Assembly: GCA_009746045.1 (NCBI GenBank) | Contig: RPFO01000117.1 | Span: 1-64,000 of the forward strand | Reading direction: 5' to 3' | Origin: Mesostigma viride | Taxonomy: Eukaryota > Streptophyta > Mesostigmatophyceae > Mesostigmatales > Mesostigmataceae | DNA: 64,000 nt | Part shown: in pieces, positions 1 through 11,071 of the stretch | Position numbering within the stretch: position 1 is the stretch's first letter | Layout: the number at the start of each line of letters is the position of its first letter | Position numbers and translations under genes: made by a program | Notes under the pieces: model-generated | Databases searched by the model: none | Told to the model about the DNA's origin: nothing | Seen by the model: the letters and a program-made list of their open reading frames with translations, nothing else

Positions 1-338
1 TAATCACGTTTTTGCGATTTGACTGCGGGCAGCTGAGGAGCGCCGCTTCGCTAATCGCTAATCGCTACTGTTGTGAGTTGCCCGTCCTTGTTTGTTGTTG
101 TTGTTGTTGTTGTGTGGGCGTTCCGCTTACGGCACTGTAGATAGCAGCTGATGGGAACATGCAGAAAACTTATGTTGTTGTTGCCCACGCAGCAGAGGTT
201 GCCCGTCCTAGGAACTCGAGAATGTTGTTTTTTCCGGTGAAATGGGTGTTAGTTTATTTCCATATAACAGTTAAGGTGACCCAGGTATGCCAAAAATAGC
301 CTGAAATGCCTAGTTGTGCCTAAATTGGGGTGCCCGCA
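1..338. other. Non-coding left edge
   Basis: No gene is visible. A short (TTG)n run lies at about 90-112, and the 12-base string GTTGCCCGTCCT occurs near 77 and again near 198, suggesting a small diverged duplication. The sequence may belong to the 3' tail of the LINE remnant that follows on the minus strand, but I cannot find the element's end. Confidence 0.4.
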
Positions 339-1985
339 TTAATAAGGCGCGCCCTGCGACCAAGGTAGCCAGTGTACTGTAGATATATCGTCATCCGGCA
401 TAAGTGTAAAGACGTGGTTCATGCCCATGAGTGCATGGAAGACTTCCAGTGGGCTGGGGGTGTCATTGTTAGGGCCCGGGTCCCATACTTTGTGTTGTTC
501 CGTCGCCAGGAGCCAGTAACGACGCATAGCCAGGTTCCAAGAGGAGATAAACCGGCGGACCACGGCACCTCTCGTGTACGCGGCACGTAACGTGAATACG
601 GTCTCGTTGCGAACTTGCCATATGGTGTGAAGCATCGTCGTGCGTAGCCATATCCATGCCATCTGGTTGGCTGTGAGGCTCGCGTCCCGTAATCCCGTGA
701 TGCCGAAAATAACCGTAGATAGTGTGACGGTGGTGGGGGGAGCTGTAATAGCCATCCACTTGGCCCATATACCCAGCAGCCATTGCCAAACCCCTGCGAG
801 TTGGCAGTCCAGAAATCTGTGCTCAATTGTTTCATCTGGAAAGTTGCATAAGCACGCCGCCGCGTGGGAGTACCGGTGGTGCAGTTGGGAATTGACCCCG
901 ATGGCCCGATGCATAAGCAGGTGCTGGACGTCGGTGGCCCGCTTGTCAACCAATGGGTGATCAACTGCCAAGGTAATGTTCTTGATCCAGGTGTAGCCCG
1001 GCCACTCGGGGTGCCAGCGCAGGCGACCCGGGTGCATCCTATGATTTTTATGTAGAAGTAGCCGGTATCCCCAGTCTGCCGTGTACTCGAAAAGGCACTT
1101 CGTCGTTGGGGTGCCGCCAGATGTGAGGACCCACCCAAATTCTAGCGGGTCTAGAGCAAGCGTGTCCAGGCGCCCCTTGCCAACATGTAGCCATGTGGTG
1201 TCACGTATCACTGTGGTGGGGTCCAGGGGTAACATGCACGCCTGTGACAGTGACCACGGGACCACTCGAATGCGGTGACATTGACATGCTGGAATGTAGG
1301 CATACGATGTAATCAATTTGCCGAGAAGTCCTTGACCGTCTGGTGTCTCCTGGAGCAATTGTATTGTAACGCACGTCGACGCGACCGCAACGATGCAGCC
1401 CTTATGTACGGACGTGTCGCGATCCGGGTAATAGCTCACCATTCCCCGATTTGTAGGGGTTTGCGCGGGGTTGTCATGAGGGTATGCCATCCTGCGGGAA
1501 TTGCTTGTAGAAGGTTGTCCCAAGCTGGTCGGCTGGGCATGTTTGCGATCCACGCGCTGATTTCCGTGTATGTCAGAAGGCGATATCGGTCACCGTCAGC
1601 CGCGTATAAATCGATGATTCGCGTAACTGGCGGGGTGGCCGTCAAAAAGCCCTCATATGGGTTGCGGCCGCTTAAAACACCAAACACATTATGCTCACTA
1701 TCGCGCAGCAAATCATTGAAATATAATGGTTGGCGTGCCACCTCTTCCCTCGTGTAGGGTGAGCAATTCTGTCCGGTTTTAGGTTCTTATAACCTTTCCA
1801 CATACGTGCCCAGTACCATGGTAAGCCTTTGTACGAAGTGAGCGCACATGTAAGTATTGCTGCCCCCAAGTGCCATGATGTACCATTGGTGTGGGTATAG
1901 GTTGTGGCGAGAGCTTCTTGTGCCAACATACAACCAGGGTGTGCGTTTACGCCTAGGGAAGGCCCACACTAAATCACTAATCGAA
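339..1985 (-). pseudogene. LINE (non-LTR retrotransposon) ORF2 remnant, C-terminal part
   Basis: This is the decayed C-terminal end of a LINE polyprotein. The longest open piece (339-1553, about 404 codons, stop at 339-341) has a Cys/His cluster C234-x-C236-x8-H245-x4-C250, encoded by bases 804-854. That is the layout of the zinc-binding segment (zf-RVT) that follows the reverse transcriptase domain in many plant and algal LINEs. Upstream on the same strand the coding-like sequence continues in other frames: 1436-1741, which includes RQPLYFNDLL, a motif type often seen in this part of LINE proteins, and 1672-1969. At least two frameshifts therefore separate the pieces. No reverse transcriptase catalytic box is visible, so only the tail of the protein is present, as expected for a 5'-truncated LINE copy. 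The family assignment rests on pattern recognition; the non-coding status is clear. Confidence 0.6.
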
Positions 1986-3055
1986 AATTACTTGGGAAAT
2001 GTTGTCTCGGGCTGATGGACATGTGTGCCCCTCAATTGCGGAGTTAAATTGGATGTATAATTGAATGAAATACATTATTACATTCCATGCATCGATGCTC
2101 GAGTCATCGCGATATCTGAATATCTTACATAATTACAGACCCATCAATTGGAAGATCAGAAAGCTCCAGTGCATCTGCTCTACGACCGGACGTCTCAATC
2201 GTACGTAGTGCTTTCGAGTTATAATTACCCTCAATGTATGTCTGGAAAATCCACGTGCAGGCAGTGTCAAATGCATGGTATATGAACTAGTTATGTACAT
2301 GTCAAGATGATGACAGTCAAGCGAGGCCATACATGTTGACGGACAAGTGAGCCTGTAGACCTACGTCGATCCCCAGTTCCTCGATGTCGTGCGCAGCCCC
2401 GATATCATCAGATTTCCAATCCCCAACGGCCGTCGGCTCCGCAAAATCCACGTTCGCGATTAAACAGTGCAACCGCGAGGGCCGTTCTAACTTGTAATCC
2501 ACCTATATAATGGGCTCCGTCTCGTCACCGTGCGTTCGCATCAACAGGACAGCCACGGGTGTCGCGACGTCTCGGACGCTGTGCACTACACGCATCATCT
2601 CGGTCATCGCAGCCGTCGAGCACGTCACAAGCATCAATTATTCTCTGGACGAATTCTCGTGACCGTGTTGATATTAATGTCTGCCAACTTCACGACTGTG
2701 AACAGCAGCCTCACGCACGTCCGGTCCATCCGACTCCGTCAGGCGGTGTTGCGAATGGCGTCCTGCGTGCAAAAACCAGTACATGAAGGACAATAATGTT
2801 AGCCCGTTAGACAGATTTGTCTGTGGTTCCGCTTACAGCAGTACTAATCACCCGTTACGCGGATTTCGGGCAAGTGGGTATCCTCCTACATTACATGTAT
2901 CCAATTATGGACGGGAGATTTAAAATGGGAAACAAGTATCAGCGAACCCAGAATCAAGGTATCCACGCAACGGTTTTGAAGAAACGGCTATGTACATATA
3001 GACACAATGAACTGAACAAAACTTTAGTAGCTCACTCGTCGTTCACTTGTTAGTC

Positions 3056-3172
3056 GTAACGGAGGCAGTCATTCAGTCAGTTTGCAAGTTCAGTTGGCAA
3101 GTACGGAAACACACGCAAGTGCGTAACGGAGGCAGTCAGTCAGTCAGTTTGCAAGTGCAGTTGGCAAGTACG
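3056..3172. repeat. 67-bp tandem duplication
   Basis: The string GTAACGGAGGCAGTCA starts at 3056 and again at 3123. Both are followed by a CAGTCAGTTTGCAAGT-type segment and GGCAAGTACGGA. The two units are about 67 bp and nearly identical. No function is evident. Confidence 0.75.
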
Positions 3173-3579
3173 GACCACCAACCGCGTGTGTACGTCCATG
3201 ATATCGCAATAATATAATCAAGAATAACAGGGAACGGTTAATGTATCCTTTACGCAGCTTTTTCGTTCAGGGCATGTTGAAATAACGAAAGTGGGGTCAG
3301 GTGTTCGAACCTTCCAAGTGCCGAATTTTTTACGAACCAGCGCATTCACGAACCTTGCACTGGGGACGCGGTGGACGTGTACCATTACCCCGGCCTAATT
3401 CTAGCATTGTACACAAGGGGCGGTGGCTAGCAGTAAAGAAGGGCATCCTAGTCATAACGCTGGGCAAGTTTAAAAGCACCAACGGCCGTTGAGTAGGAAA
3501 AAAAAAGAGCAGGAGAAGAGCACGTCGACGTTTCAACAGCAAGACAAAAATATTGAACCCCGAGTACCAATGAAAATGC

Positions 3580-3650
3580 TTTCATGCATGTCCACCCCGA
3601 CGAGGCACAAATTCATGCATGCCCACCCCGACGAGGCACAAATTAATGAA
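3580..3650. repeat. 31-bp tandem duplication
   Basis: CACCCCGACGAGGCACAAAT occurs at 3593 and at 3624, so two 31-bp units lie head to tail. No gene is associated with them. Confidence 0.75.
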
Positions 3651-3984
3651 CGACAGATTTCTCACCCCCCCCCGGCACATGGAACAAGTGCCATCGCACG
3701 CACACACTTTGTAGACAGGAGAGTTTCGAGAGTCCAACGGCCGTTGGCTCGGAGAAATTGACAGTACACCCGTAAAGACATTAAAATTATCACTTTGTTG
3801 TCTTATGTGTGCCGTGTCATTTCCCAAGGTCAAAAGCCGTCAACTTCTGCACCTCTTGTCCCTCCCACCCGTACGCACTAAGCATGCCCACCTTACACTA
3901 CCACATGTGGCTCTTGAGAAAACTCCCCCCGACGATGCACATGTGCCATTCACGCACACACCTTCAGACAAGGCTATCAGTTTT

Positions 3985-4305
3985 TCGAAGTCCAACGGCC
4001 GTTGGCTCCGAGAAATGCTGTTACAACTCAAAATTACAATGGTGACATCCACGAGCTAGTGGTACGCCGAACAAGTGCTTGTATGACATATGGCGACTGC
4101 CCGTGAGGAAAAGTCCACCACCACACACGGTCAGTTTTTTGAGTCCAACGGCCGTTGGCTCCGAGAAATGCTGTTACAACGCAAAATTACAATGGTGACA
4201 TACATGAGCTAGTGGTACGCCGAACAAGTGCTTGTATGACATATGGCGACTGCCCGTGAGGAAAAGTCCACCACCACACACGGACAGTTTTTTGACTCCA
4301 ACGCA
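3985..4305. repeat. 153-bp tandem duplication with partial third copy
   Basis: TCCAACGGCCGTTGGCTCCG starts at 3991 and at 4144, and GAGCTAGTGG at 4053 and 4206, giving a constant offset of 153 bp and near identity. A third unit starts at 4297 (TCCAACG) and diverges at once. Each unit carries the 12-bp palindrome CAACGGCCGTTG. Confidence 0.85.
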
Positions 4306-4635
4306 AGAACAGACGTAATGCACACCAAGTGACCAAGTGGCAAGATAAAGACACCCTTGCCAATCTCTACCCACAAAAACTTAGCCCCGAAATCCGTAGC
4401 CCCGAAATCCGTGATTGATTTGTACATTGTAGATGACAATGCAGCGATCACATGTATTCTGAAACCAACACGTTTTTACCTAGTTATCATGGTAACCAAT
4501 TTATGGTTACCTAGTTATCCATGGCTAGAAAGTTGTAAATACACGATGTGGCCACACACGCCATAGATGAAAATCATAACCAGATCACGCACATGATCAT
4601 GGAAGGGGACTCTATTGATCTCAAAAAAGAAAGCT

Positions 4636-4702
4636 CAAGACACCCTACACCCTACACCCTACACCCTACACCCTACACCATACATCCTACAACCTACACC
4701 CT
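4636..4702. repeat. 7-bp telomere-like array (ACCCTAC)n
   Basis: About five exact ACCCTAC units are followed by decayed ones (ACCATAC, ATCCTAC, AACCTAC, ACCCTTA). The register resembles the plant/green-algal telomere strand CCCTAAA with one substitution. It could be a degenerate interstitial telomere tract or an unrelated heptamer microsatellite. Confidence 0.6.
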
Positions 4703-4738
4703 TAACTCTCCACCCTTAGCTTACGTGACCTTTTTTTC

Positions 4739-4806
4739 GGAGAAATGTCCGAGTGGAATGCTATGTATGGGGTAACTTTCCCAAGGGTTCGAATCCCTCT
4801 TTCTCC
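4739..4806 (+). pseudogene. tRNA-Ser-like pseudogene lacking the anticodon
   Basis: The 68 bases start GGAGAAA and end TTTCTCC, which pair perfectly as a 7-bp acceptor stem. The D-arm start TGTCCGAGTGG and the T-arm GGGTTCGAATCCC, with an intact B-box, are typical of tRNA-Ser of the bacterial/plastid type. GGGGTAAC would be the long variable arm. About 20 bases are missing after GAGTGG: the rest of the D arm, the 5' strand of the anticodon stem and the anticodon. A plastid-derived insertion or a dead nuclear gene are both possible. The first T-stem pair is A-C mismatched. Confidence 0.55.
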
Positions 4807-4908
4807 ATTAGAGTTTTGTTTAGCTTCTATTCTCGTCTACACATAATTCACACGAAGTACGCTTGCAAATACTTTATTACTATTTTGTTTGATATACTAC
4901 ACTAATAT

Positions 4909-5065
4909 TATAATTGTTGTGTGTGTGTGTTGTTCACGTGTGCGTGTGTGTGTTGTGTGTGTTGTGTGTGTTGTGCGTGTGCGTGTGCGTGTGCGTGTGC
5001 GTGTGCGTGTGCGTGTGCGTGTGTGTGTGTATATAATTTTTTGTTGTGTGTGTGTGTTGTGTGTT
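4909..5065. repeat. GT-rich microsatellite (GTGTGC)n at the satellite edge
   Basis: Runs of GTGT and about nine GTGTGC units lie directly left of the first 40-bp satellite monomer and share its GT-rich alternating purine-pyrimidine texture. It may be the sequence from which the satellite grew, or simply its decayed edge. Confidence 0.85.
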
Positions 5066-8000
5066 GTACGTGCAAGGTGTATGTACATGTGTGTGCAGCC
5101 GGCCCTTGCGTGCGCGGTGTGTGTACGTTTCTGTGCAGCCGCCCCTTGCGTGCGCGGTGTATGTACGTGTGTGTGCATGCCGGCCCTTGCGTGCATGGTG
5201 TGTGTACGTGTGTGTGCAGCCGCCCCTTGCGTGCGCGGTGTATGTACATGTGTTTGCACTCGCCCATTGCGTGCGCGGTGTATGTACGTGTGTGTGCAGC
5301 CGCCCCTTGCGTGCGCGGTGGATGTACGTGTGTGCGCACTCGCCCCTTGCGTGCGCGGTGTATGTACGTGTGTGTGCAGCCGCCCCTTGCGTGCGCGGTG
5401 TATGTACATGTGTGTGCATCCTTGTCCTTGCGTGCATGGTGTATGTACATGTGAGTGCCGTCGCCCCAACCGTGCATTGTGTATGTACGTGTGTGTGCAG
5501 CCGCCCCTTGCGTGCATGGTGTGTGTACATGTGTGTGCATCCTTGTCCTTGCGTGCATGGTGTATGTACATGTGTTTGCACTCGCCCCTTGCGTGCGCGG
5601 TGTGTGTACGTGTGTGTGCAGCCGCCCCTTGCGTGCATGGTGTGTGTACATGTGTGTGCATCCTTGTCCTTGCGTGCATGGTGTGTGTACATGTGTGTGC
5701 AGCCGCCCCTTGCGTGCGCGGTGGATGTACATGTGCGGGCAGTTGCCCCTTGCGTGCGCGGTGTATGTACATGTGTTTGCACTCGCCCCTTGCGTGCGCG
5801 GTGTATGTACATGTGTGTGCAGCCGCCCCTTGCGTGCATGGTGTATGTACATGTGCTTGCACTGGCCCCGTGCGTGCGCGGTGTATGTACGTGTGTGTGC
5901 AGCCGCCCCTTGCGTGCGCGGTGTATGTACGTGCGTGTGCAGCCGCCCCTTGCGTGCGCGGTGTATGTACATGTGTGTGCATCCTTGTCCTTGCGTGCGC
6001 GGTGTATGTACATGTGTTTGCACTCGCCCCTTGCGTGCGCGGTGGATGTACATGTGTGTGCAGCCGCCCCTTGCGTGCATGGTTTATGTACATGTGTGTG
6101 CAGTCGCCGGCCCCGTGCGTGCGCAGTGGATGTACGTGTGTGTGCAGCCGCCCCGTGCGTGCATGGTGTGTGTACGTGTGTGTGCAGCAGCCCCTTGCGT
6201 GCGCGGTGTATGTACGTTTCTGTGCATGCCGGCCCTTGCGTGCATGGTGTATGTACATGTGCTTGCACTGGCCCCTTGCGTGCGCGGTGTATGTACGTGT
6301 GTGTGCAGCCCCCCTTGCGTGCGCGGTGTATGTACGTGTGTGCGCACTCGCCCCTTGCGTGCGCGGTGTATGTACGTGTGTGTGCAGCCGCCCCTTGCGT
6401 GCGCGGTGTATGTACATGTGTGTGCAGCCGCCCCTTGCGTGTGCGGTGGATGTACATGTGCGGGCAGTTGCCCCTTGCGTGCGCGGTGTATGTACATGTG
6501 TTTGCACTCGCCCCTTGCGTGCGCGGTGTATGTACATGTGTGTGCAGCCGCCCCTTGCGTGCATGGTGTATGTACATGTGCTTGCACTGGCCCCGTGCGT
6601 GCGCGGTGTATGTACGTGTGTGTGCAGCCGCCCCTTGCGTGCGCGGTGTATGTACGTGTGTGCGCACTCGCCCCTTGCGTGCGCGGTGTATGTACGTGTG
6701 TGTGCAGCCGCCCCTTGCGTGCGCGGTGTATGTACATGTGTGTGCATCCTTGTCCTTGCGTGCGCGGTGTATGTACATGTGTTTGCACTCGCCCCTTGCG
6801 TGCGCGGTGTATGTACATGTGTGTGCAGCCGCCCCTTGCGTGCATGGTTTATGTACATGTGTGTGCAGTCGCCCCGTGCGTGCGCAGTGTATGTACGTGT
6901 GTGTGCAGCAGCCCCTTGCGTGCTTTGTGTGTGTACATGTGTGTGAATCCTTGTCCTTGCGTGCATGGTGTGTGTACGTGTGTGTGCAGCCGCCCCTTGC
7001 GTGCATGGTGGATGTACATGTGAGTGCCGTTGCCCTTGCGTGCGCGGTGTATGTACGTGTGTGTGCAGCCGTCCCTTAATTGCGTGCGCGGTGTGTGTAC
7101 GTGTGTGTGCACTCGCCCCTTGCGTGCGCGGTGTATGTACGTGTGTGCAGCCGCCCCTTGCGTGCGCGGTGTATGCCAGTGTGTGTGCATGCCGGCCCTT
7201 GCGTGCAAGGTGGTGTGTAAGTGTGTGTGCAGCCCCTTGCGTGCATGGTGTATGTACGTGTGTGTGCAGCCGGCCCTTGCGTGCATGGTGTGTGTACATG
7301 TGAGTGCAGCCGTCCCTTCCGTGCATGGTGTGTGTACGTGTGTGTGCAGTTGCCCCTTGCGTGCGCAGTGTATGTACGTGTGTGTGCATGCCGGCCCTTG
7401 CGTGCATGGTGTGTGTACGTGTGTGTGCAGTTGCCCCTTGCATGCGCGGTGTATGTACATGTGAGTGCAGCCGCCCAAGAGTATGTACATGTGAGTGCCG
7501 TCGCCCCTAATTGCGTGCATTGTGTGTGTAAGTGTGTGTGCAGCAGCCCCTTGCGTGCGCGGTGTATGTACGTGTGTGTGCAGCCGCCCCTTGCGTGCAT
7601 GGTGTATGTACATGTGTTTGCACTCGCCCCTTGCGTGCGCGGTGTATGTACGTGTGTGTGCAGCCGTCCCTTAATTGCGTGCGCGGTGGATGTACATGTG
7701 CGGGCAGTTGCCCCTTGCGTGCGCGGTGTATGTACGTGTGTGTGCAGCCGTCCCTTGCGTGCGCGGTGTATGTACGTGTGTGTGCAGCCGCCCCTTGCGT
7801 GCATGGTGAGTGAAAGTGTGTGTGCAGCAGCCCCTTGCGTGCGCAGTGTATGTACGTGTGTGTGCAGCCGCCCCTTGCGTGCGCGGTGTGTGTATACTGT
7901 GTGTGCATGCCGGCCCTTGCGTGCATGGTGTGTGTACGTGTGTGTGCAGCCGCCCCTTACATGGGCGGTGTATGTACGTGTGTGTGCATGCCGGCCCTTG

Positions 8001-9952
8001 CGTGCGCGGTGTATGTACGTGTTAATGCAGCCGCCCCTTGCGTGCGCAGTGTATGTCCATGTGTGGGCAGTTTCCCCTTGCGTGCGCGGTGTATGTACGT
8101 GTGTGTGCAGCCGGCCCTTGCGTGCGCGGTGTGTGTACATGTGTGTGCAGTTGCCCCTTGCGTGCGCGGTGTATGTAAGTGTGTGTGCAGCCGGCCCTTG
8201 CGTGCGCGGTGTGTGTACATGTGAGTGCAGCTGCCCCAAGCGTGCGCGGTGTGTGTACATGTGTGTGCAGTTGCCCCTTGCGTGCGCGGTGGATGTACGT
8301 GTGTGTGCATGCCGGCAATTGCGTGCATGGTGTGTGTACGTGTGTGTGCAGCCGCCCCTTGCGTGCGCGGTGTGTGTACGTGTGTGTGCACTCGCCCCTT
8401 GCGTGCGCGGTGGATGTACATGTGTGTGCAGCCGCCCCTTGCGTGCATGGTGTATGTACGTGTGTGTGCAGCCGCCCCTTGCGTGCGCGGTGTATGTACG
8501 TGTTAATGCAGCCGCCCCTTCCGTGCGCAGTGTATGTCCATGTGTGGACAGTTTCCCCTTAATTGCGTGCGCGGTGTATGTACGTGTGTGTGCAGCCGCC
8601 CCTTGCGTGCGCGGTGTATGTACGTGTGTGCAGCCGCCCCTTGCGTGGGCGGTGTATGCCATGCAGTGTGTGTGCATGCCGGCCCTTGCGTGCAAGGTGT
8701 GTGTAAGTGTGTGTGCAGCCCCTTGCGTGCATGGTGTATGTACGTGTGTGTGCAGCTGCCCCTTGCGTGCGCGGTGTGTGTACGTGTGTGTGCAGCCGCC
8801 CCTTGCGTGCGCGGTGTATGTACGTGTGTGTGCAGCCGGCCCTTGCGTGCATGGTGTGTGTACGTGTGTGTGCAGCCGGCCCTTGCGTGCGCGGTGGATG
8901 TACATGGGTGTGCAGTCGCCCCTTGCGTGCGCGGTGTAGGTACGTATGTGTGCAGCCGCCCCTTGCGTGCGCGGTGTATGTACGTGTGTGTGCAGCCGCC
9001 CCGTGGTTGCGCGGTGTATGTACATGTGTGTGCAGTTGCCCCTTGCGTGCGCGGTGTATGTACGTGTGTGTGCAGCCGCCCCTTGCGTGCGCGGTGTAGG
9101 TACGTGTGTGTGCAGCCGCCCCAAGCGTGCGCGGTGTGTGTACATGTGTGTGCAGTTGCCCCTTGCGTGCGCGGTGTGTGTACGTGTGTGTGCAGCCGCC
9201 CCTTGCGTGCGCGGTGTATGTACGTGTGTGTGCAGTTGCCCCTTGCGTGCGCGGTGGATGTACGTGTGTGTGCAGCCGGCCCTTGCGTGTGCGGTGTGTG
9301 TACATGTGAGTGCAGCTGCCCCAAGCGTGCGCGGTGTGTGTACATGTGTGTGCAGTTGCCCCTTGCGTGCGCGGTGGATGTACGTGTGTGTGCAGCCGCC
9401 CCTTGCGTGCGCGGTGTAGGTACGTGTGTGTGCAGCCGCCCCAAGCGTGCGCGGTGTGTGTACGTGTGTGTGCAGTTGCCCCTTGCGTGCGCGGTGTGTG
9501 TACATGTGTGTGCAGTTGCCCCTTGCGTGCGCGGTGTGTGTACATGTGTGTGCAGTTGCCCCTTGCGTGCGCGGTGGTTGTACGTGTGTGTGCATGCCGG
9601 CAATTGCGTGCATGGTGTGTGTACGTGTGTGTGCAGCCGCCCCTTGCGTGCGCGGTGTGTGTACGTGTGTGTGCATGCCGGCAATTGCGTGCATGGTGTG
9701 TGTACGTGTGTGTGCAGCCGCCCCTTGCGTGCGCGGTGTGTGTACGTGTGTGTGCACTCGCCCCTTGCGTGCGCGGTGGATGTACAGGTGTGTGCAGCCG
9801 CCCCTTGCGTGCATGGTGTATGTACATGTGTGTGCAGCCGCCCCTTGCGTGCGCGGTGGATGTACATGTGTGTGCAGCCGAACCTTGCGTGCATGGTGTG
9901 TGTACCTGTGCGTGAAGTCGCTCCTTGCGTGCATGGTGTGTGTACGTGTGTG
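5066..9952. repeat. 40-bp satellite, block 1
   Basis: Head-to-tail 40-bp monomers with the conserved core CCCCTTGCGTGCGCGGTG, followed by a TGTATGTACRTGTGTGTG-type linker and a GCAG box. Variants are shared between monomers: ATGG for GCGG, GCATGCCGGC, ACTCGCCCC, TCCTTGTCC, and TTAATTGCG, which adds 2 bp or so. The block ends at the 5-bp target duplication of the palindrome cluster (GTGTG, 9948-9952). The consensus has no stop codon in any frame, so the long open frames here (for example 848 codons at 4897-7443, minus) are by-products of the repeat. No coding, promoter or RNA gene evidence is present. Confidence 0.95.
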
Positions 9953-10158
9953 AGTTACGTTAAATAGTGCCGGAACCTTTTGCCGCCTGAGGCAAATCGG
10001 TCCGTAACACTATTTTGCCCGGAATAACCACTTCCGAGCACCCAAGTTAATTCGGCCGAATTAACTTGGGTGCTCGGAAGTGGTTATTCCGGGCAAAATA
10101 GTGTTACGGACCGATTTGCCTCAGGCGGCAAAAGGTTCCGGCACTATTTAACGTAACT
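9953..10158. repeat. H1 palindrome, copy a
   Basis: A perfect 206-bp palindrome (two 103-bp arms) centred between 10055 and 10056 in TTCGGCCGAA. Termini are AGTTACGTTAAAT and ATTTAACGTAACT. Each arm contains a smaller imperfect hairpin, because AATAGTG-CCGGAACC pairs with GGTCCGTAACACTATT around a TTTGCC/GGCAAA stem. Confidence 0.95.
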
Positions 10159-10290
10159 AAAACCTGGCCTCGTGGAGGGGGGACGAAGAGCCCGAGACAT
10201 CCGCCTAGGCCGCTGAGCACGCACCACTAAATGCGCCGGAGCTGCCTCAGTGAGGATTCGAACCCCTGACCTCCAAGGTGCACGGGTTTT
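10159..10290 (-). repeat. S1 spacer with tRNA 3'-half, copy a (inverted)
   Basis: A 132-bp segment between two palindromes, with ends AAAACC and GGTTTT. On the minus strand, 10290-10243 reads as the 3' half of a class II tRNA: it starts inside the anticodon loop (AAAACCC), has a short variable arm, a B-box GGTTCGAATCC, and ends with acceptor strand CTGAGGC plus discriminator A. No matching 5' half is present in the spacer. Confidence 0.7.
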
Positions 10291-10496
10291 AGTTACGTTA
10301 AATAGTGCCGGAACCTTTTGCCGCCTGAGGCAAATCGGTCCGTAACACTATTTTGCCCGGAATAACCACTTCCGAGCACCCAAGTTAATTCGGCCGAATT
10401 AACTTGGGTGCTCGGAAGTGGTTATTCCGGGCAAAATAGTGTTACGGACCGATTTGCCTCAGGCGGCAAAAGGTTCCGGCACTATTTAACGTAACT
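10291..10496. repeat. H1 palindrome, copy b
   Basis: Same 206-bp palindrome as copy a. Because S1 lies inverted on its two sides, the palindrome symmetry continues outward through both spacers into copies a and c, making about 880 bp of self-complementary DNA. Confidence 0.95.
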
Positions 10497-10628
10497 AAAA
10501 CCCGTGCACCTTGGAGGTCAGGGGTTCGAATCCTCACTGAGGCAGCTCCGGCGCATTTAGTGGTGCGTGCTCAGCGGCCTAGGCGGATGTCTCGGGCTCT
10601 TCGTCCCCCCTCCACGAGGCCAGGTTTT
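10497..10628 (+). repeat. S1 spacer with tRNA 3'-half, copy b
   Basis: Reverse complement of copy a. The tRNA-like half occupies 10497-10544, with the B-box near 10523-10533. The remaining 84 bases up to GGTTTT contain GTCCCCCC and CACGAGGCC and match nothing I recognise. Confidence 0.7.
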
Positions 10629-10834
10629 AGTTACGTTAAATAGTGCCGGAACCTTTTGCCGCCTGAGGCAAATCGGTCCGTAACACTATTTTGCCCGGAA
10701 TAACCACTTCCGAGCACCCAAGTTAATTCGGCCGAATTAACTTGGGTGCTCGGAAGTGGTTATTCCGGGCAAAATAGTGTTACGGACCGATTTGCCTCAG
10801 GCGGCAAAAGGTTCCGGCACTATTTAACGTAACT
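10629..10834. repeat. H1 palindrome, copy c
   Basis: Full 206-bp palindrome. It is followed directly by a half-palindrome rather than by a spacer. Confidence 0.95.
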
Positions 10835-10939
10835 GGCCGAATTAACTTGGGTGCTCGGAAGTGGTTATTCCGGGCAAAATAGTGTTACGGACCGATTTGC
10901 CTCAGGCGGCAAAAGGTTCCGGCACTATTTAACGTAACT
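10835..10939. repeat. H1 right half-palindrome
   Basis: Two bases (GG) plus one complete 103-bp right arm beginning CCGAATTAACTTGGG and ending TAACT. It looks like a product of breakage at the palindrome centre followed by joining to copy c. Confidence 0.9.
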
Positions 10940-11071
10940 AAAACCCGTGCACCTTGGAGGTCAGGGGTTCGAATCCTCACTGAGGCAGCTCCGGCGCATT
11001 TAGTGGTGCGTGCTCAGCGGCCTAGGCGGATGTCTCGGGCTCTTCGTCCCCCCTCCACGAGGCCAGGTTTT
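10940..11071 (+). repeat. S1 spacer with tRNA 3'-half, copy c
   Basis: Same 132-bp spacer and orientation as copy b. The tRNA-like half is at 10940-10987. Confidence 0.7.

Larger units (their letters stand above)
1986..4633. other. Gene-poor stretch with small tandem repeats
   Basis: I see no gene I can support; open frames are short and unlike known families. The palindrome CAACGGCCGTTG or a close variant recurs near 2424, 3480, 3734, 3992 and 4145, usually followed by GCTC and GAGAAAT, so the stretch 3300-4310 seems built from diverged copies of one unit. The smaller tandem duplications inside it are listed separately. Confidence 0.5.

Noticed and set aside
9953-10158. Palindromes as transcription terminators or as an assembly foldback artefact
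   Set aside because: Matching 5-bp target duplications at four loci and two distinct sequence families point to real insertions; a read artefact would not create them. Long-read confirmation is still desirable.
10243-10290. Functional tRNA genes in the spacers
   Set aside because: Only the 3' half is present; no A-box or matching acceptor 5' strand is found within the spacer or the palindrome.
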